In this document: piece after piece, positions 59,982-64,000 of the stretch
Layout of the letters: each line of letters opens with the position of its first letter
Position numbering within the stretch: the first letter of the stretch is position 1
Source: Hofstenia miamia
Taxonomy: Eukaryota; Xenacoelomorpha; Acoela
Reading direction: 5' to 3'
Assembly (NCBI GenBank): GCA_004352715.1
Contig: SCFE01000007.1
Location: 841,790-905,789 of the forward strand
Length of the DNA stretch: 64,000 nt
The notes under the pieces: model-generated
Told to the model about the DNA's origin: nothing
The model's database searches: none
Seen by the model: only the letters and a program-made list of their open reading frames with translations
Position numbers and translations under genes: made by a program

Positions 59982-62346
59982 GTATTTATTTTCACTATAT
60001 TACACTTTTATTCTATTTAGGTAATTTGCTGTGAAGGCTTCAATTGTGGAAGAAATTGAAAATATCATCTGAACATTGCACCACTCTGCTTACAATCCCT
60101 CTACATACACTCATGATTGCCAGGCATAATTTTATTTTATTATTAACTTACTATGTGTTTAAGTCTGTGGTAACAATAAGGCACCTGGGGAAACCCAGCC
60201 TCATTATAATAAATGGCTTAACACATTTCTGATGGCAACCTCCTATGTGAATGTGGAAGTGCTGGCATATTTTAGAATGAAGAGGAAACTTTACAAGTTG
60301 AAGATTTGTTTTACACATCATTCAGAGTCATTGACTATTTTGTAATGTATGCTTTTACATTTAGTACAATTTATACACAATTGATATGTACAGGTTAAAT
60401 TTGCATAGATGAAAATAATTATGAAAATGTGAATGGCTTATGGGTAAAGTAATGATGCAAGTGTATGTTTTGGAAATTTTGAGTTGGCAAAGACTATGTA
60501 CCCATCACTATACAAAAATTTAGTACAATTTATATTTAGCTCTTGATTTAATAACTATTCTATAAATATATGTATTTCAATTATATGAGCTTAAGCAATT
60601 GATTTGTTGACCACAGCAGCAACATAAATTGTACATTTGAAGATATTGACACATATATTAATGCATTTTTGATAAAAATTGTTCCTGTGTGGAAGCATCA
60701 GAACTATTGAGCATTTTTCAATGAAATTGCATTTCCCTTAATAAGCTTTCAAAATCAGAGGTAATAGATTTGGGCATTTTTAATGAGTAAGTGAGTTATG
60801 AGAATTGATTGAATTTTTTTAATAAATTCTCATGAAATTTGGTATTAACACAAATATAATATATATGTTCATATAAAAAGGTTCATGCCATAAAACAAAT
60901 AACTTTCTATAGTTTGTTATGCAGAATTTTTGACAATTATCTTATTGATTATCCCTTCTCCACATGGTTTTACAATGAGTGTTTTCAAGTTAATTTTACT
61001 TTTTCCAATGTATTTCAAGTATAAATTAAACTTCATGCACAAGTCAGCCTAAAATTGTCCTATCAAAAACAAGCCCAGTCCAAGCCTAGGCTAGTGTAAC
61101 GTAATCTAATCATATGTGGTCAAACTAAGAAGAAAGAAGAAGAAACTAAGACTGAATATTAAAATAAAATATTAATTGTACAAACATATGATTATGATTA
61201 ATTAATTATTTGTAAATTTATAGTGCAGTAATTTTTGATATTAATTCATTTGGCAAAAAGGCACTAGACCTAAATCGCAAATGCTAATTAAGGCAGAAGT
61301 GCGTCATCAGCAGACGAACAAAATTTAAAGGATTTGAAATTGTCAACAACTGAAATTAGCAGGTACTAGTCAAATATTTGATTGTTTGTTAATTTTTCAC
61401 TATAAAAATTGTGTGATTGATCATTTTGGTGATGAATTGAATTTACTGGATTTACTTTACATTTTTGTATCAGGTTATTTTATTTAATAGAATGGAAAGC
61501 TAAACATTCGAGCTCTCAGGTATTCTAGATGGTGGTTCATGACTCCAGTTAATGGGAGCATCATGTATAGCCGGTGCTTACCCAAGGTGCTCATAGGTTA
61601 GGTATAAGGATAGGGATTTTTATTCATATTAGCTTTCCTATCATTCGTTGTTCGTACTACTGTAATTATGACATTATGCTATTACATCTAGCCCCATTAG
61701 GAAACTACGAAATCAGTTTGTGTTATCTTGTACAAGATTTATTACATATGATTCCAATTCATCCTTTTTGTCATGACCATATTGATTGTTCACATGTACT
61801 CTAGGCTAACATGTAACTATTTATATGTAGGGATATTATATGTAAGGAATCATAACAAGCTAATGCATCCCAGTTGCAAGATTCCCTTAGTAGACAAACT
61901 CGTTAATAACAAGAACAATCAATGCATTAAATTAGTAAGGTATCACACATTATCACTATCATATTCATGCACACTATTTCACTGCACTGAGTCATCGGAA
62001 TTGTGGTTGGTGTCTCTATCGATGTTTCAGTATCAGATGGAAATACTTGTTGTAGCATAATTCTTTGATTCCTCTTTTGTGCTTTGCTTCCGGTCAGGTA
62101 GTTTACCCTGTACTTTGTACCCTCTGTCTCGTGTCTTGTACCTAAAAGGATAGTTGTTAGTGTCGTATCAATGCCAGTTGATTAGATAATAATTTAATTA
62201 ACAAACAACTAAACAATAGAACTAAAAGAAGAGAGATGGAGATTGGAATCTGTCACCTACTGTACTATTCAAGGAGGAACAAATTGTTACAGCAGCTCCT
62301 AAATTAAGCTAAGATTTACTAGTATGAAGGTTGGCAAGATTCTACA
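59982..62346. other. AT-rich sequence ending in an LTR
   Basis: No gene recognised. The last few hundred bases must be the 5' LTR of the right-edge gypsy element, since it ends GATTCTACA directly before a primer site at 62347. Its left limit could not be found. Confidence 0.5.
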
Positions 62347-62364
62347 TGGCGACCATGACAGGCG
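62347..62364 (+). other. Primer-binding site of the right-edge gypsy element
   Basis: TGGCGACCATGACAGGCG, the same tRNA-Arg-type site as at 40846 and 47366. Confidence 0.7.
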
Positions 62365-62594
62365 CCCAACAGGCACAAAGGAAGATTCGGGTTAAGATAG
62401 TTGTTTCTTCTTGAATCACTTGAATTGGAGGAAAACCTAAAAAAGAAAAGGATTGGAAAATTGGAATTAGTGGAAAGAAATCATCAGTGATACCTAGAAA
62501 AGGAAAAGAGAAAACAAACACTTAATACCTTACTAGAGCACATAACGGAAGAAGTGACCAACCAGAAGAATACTCAAAGCGAAAAGAAGAAAAA

Positions 62595-63700
62595 ATGGTT
62601 CACTCAAAGAAAAAGACTAAAACTAAAGCCAGAACCCAAAAAACTCCTCAGATGAGGAACACACCCGAAAACCCAGAAGTAAATGTGTCCCTAGCTGAAA
62701 GCGAACAATCCCCAACAGAACAAATACTGCAACCAGCAGAATTAACTAATGATCTCACGGCAATCCAATTGATGGAAGTCATTGAGAATAACACGAAGGA
62801 AAGACAACAGTTGACAAAACAGATTGAAAAATTAACAGAAAGAGTGAGAGAAGTCGAAATGAAACACGCTGAGAAAGAAAGGCTGATAGACGAAATCAAG
62901 GAAGACACAAGTCTTTGATTAACAGAACAAAGAAATTTGTTTCAAAACCAAATCGAACAGCTAACAGAGGTAAATAAGGAAATAAAACTACAAAGCGATC
63001 GTCTACAGAAGATGATGACAGAGTTACATGAAGAAAATGTAAATTTACGGGAGGAAAACATAGTGAAACAATTAGAAATCGATAATCTGAAAGACGAATT
63101 GAGATTAATCGAATTGAAGAAAAGTGAAGTGAAGACAATAGAAAATGTGGTAGCAGAAAAACCGCATGAATTAAATACAGCAGTACAACAGGAAGAATTG
63201 ACGATAGAAGATTACAAAACCGCACAAAATGAAGAAGAATTCATAAAGAAATTAGTGGAGAATGTGACAAAACAAGTAAAAAAGAATTGTGAGAAACTGA
63301 TTGAAAATAAACCAGTATTTCAAAATACAATATTATCAGAGGAGGATGATAACAACACGTTGGTATGTAAAGCAGTACTACCGAAATTTACGGGAAGAGT
63401 CGATAATTATTCACCTACATTTAATGAATGGCTGGAGATTTTTATAACGCCATATGGCTTATTCAAATGGATGTGTATGGCTTTCAGACTCTGTAATGCA
63501 CTGGCGACCTTTCAATGCTATGTAACAAAAGTTCTTAAACAAGATAAGAAAAAAATGGATGAAGGAGTGTGTGCTTACATAGATGATATATTGGTCGCAA
63601 GTAATACAATAGAAGAACATTTGGAAAAATTGGATAAAACATTAACAATCTTGTATAATGCGGGATTACGTGTTAACGGAAAAAATGCGAAATTTTGAAA
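62595..63700 (+). pseudogene. Right-edge gypsy element: gag coiled coil fused in frame to reverse transcriptase
   Basis: A start MVHSKKKTKTKARTQK at 62595 leads into a long coiled coil (Glu/Lys/Leu heptads). One stop (TGA at 62916-62918) is followed by the same frame from 62937. Near 63385 it reads VLPKFTGRVDNYSPTFNEWL, the start of a gag capsid domain. At about 63445, without a frame break, it becomes ITPYGLFKWMCMAFRLCNALATF then AYIDDILVASN, which is RT motifs B-C. The rest of gag, the protease and RT motif A are thus deleted. A stop follows at 63698. Such deletion derivatives can only move with help from intact copies. Confidence 0.8.
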
Positions 63701-64000
63701 ATTGAACTGGAAAGAAAGATACAACAAGGGAAAATTAAGATGAAAAATAATGCGAAAGAAATGATTCTTAACATCAAAAGTCCGAAGACTAAAAAAGACG
63801 TACAAAGGATAATGGGCTTCATTAACTATTACCATTCATTCATACCAAATATTGCTTAAAAAACAAATAAGATAACAGCATTGCTAAAAAAGTCAAAACC
63901 ATTTGAATGGACATGGAAAGAAGAAGAACAGTTAGAGAACATAAAGAATGAACTCCCAAAAATGCTGTCACTAAACACACGAAACTATCAAGAGGAATTT
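63701..64000 (+). pseudogene. Right-edge gypsy element, RT connection (continues beyond window)
   Basis: KDVQRIMGFINYYHSFIPNI and FEWTWKEEEQLENIKNEL match the thumb and connection of the plus-strand array element (44690-44850). A frame change precedes it and a TAA lies at 63857-63859. RNase H would start past 64000. Confidence 0.75.

Overview
The window is animal (invertebrate-type) nuclear DNA. It is AT-rich, has spliced GT-AG genes, and carries a mixed load of LTR, LINE, Penelope, piggyBac, hAT and mariner elements with many TA microsatellites. Nothing in the sequence fixes the species. Runs of exactly 1000 N (48394-49393 and 57615-58614), one 21-N gap and single Ns show a draft scaffold.

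Positions 1-19.9 kb form the genic part. A complete LYST-type BEACH-WD40 gene lies on the minus strand. It has four coding exons (17528-9675, 7123-6913, 5408-5199, 3061-1815) whose phases join exactly to give a 3173-residue protein. The first exon is unusually large (7854 bp). Its first intron holds a broken LINE. An intronless exonuclease 1 gene (EXO1, 19834-18017) follows on the same strand, about 490 bp upstream of LYST. These are the only two genes that look intact.

Positions 20-33 kb are a DNA-transposon graveyard: a piggyBac element with a visible left terminus and TTAA, two hAT-type elements plus a third hAT fragment on the opposite strand, a mariner/Tc1 fragment, a Penelope GIY-YIG fragment with a hammerhead-ribozyme-like motif 1.5 kb downstream, and a short hAT-type MITE with a perfect 8-bp target duplication inserted in an older copy of itself.

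Positions 33-48.4 kb hold Ty3/gypsy LTR retrotransposons. A minus-strand element (33080 to about 39940) runs from protease to integrase and then carries a long unrecognised fossil third reading frame before its 3' LTR. Next to it, on the plus strand, is an array LTR - gag/pol - LTR - gag, in which each LTR is preceded by a polypurine tract and integrase tail and followed by a tRNA-Arg-type primer site. Most premature stops, and several lost catalytic Asp codons, look like CpG deamination.

Positions 49.4-64 kb contain LINE fragments, several palindromic MITEs (including two Harbinger-like copies sharing a TAA), a cluster of elements ending in GGGCG, a 167-bp satellite that starts at a piggyBac-like terminus and runs into an assembly gap, further LTR pieces, and at the right edge a deleted gypsy element in which gag is fused in frame to reverse transcriptase.
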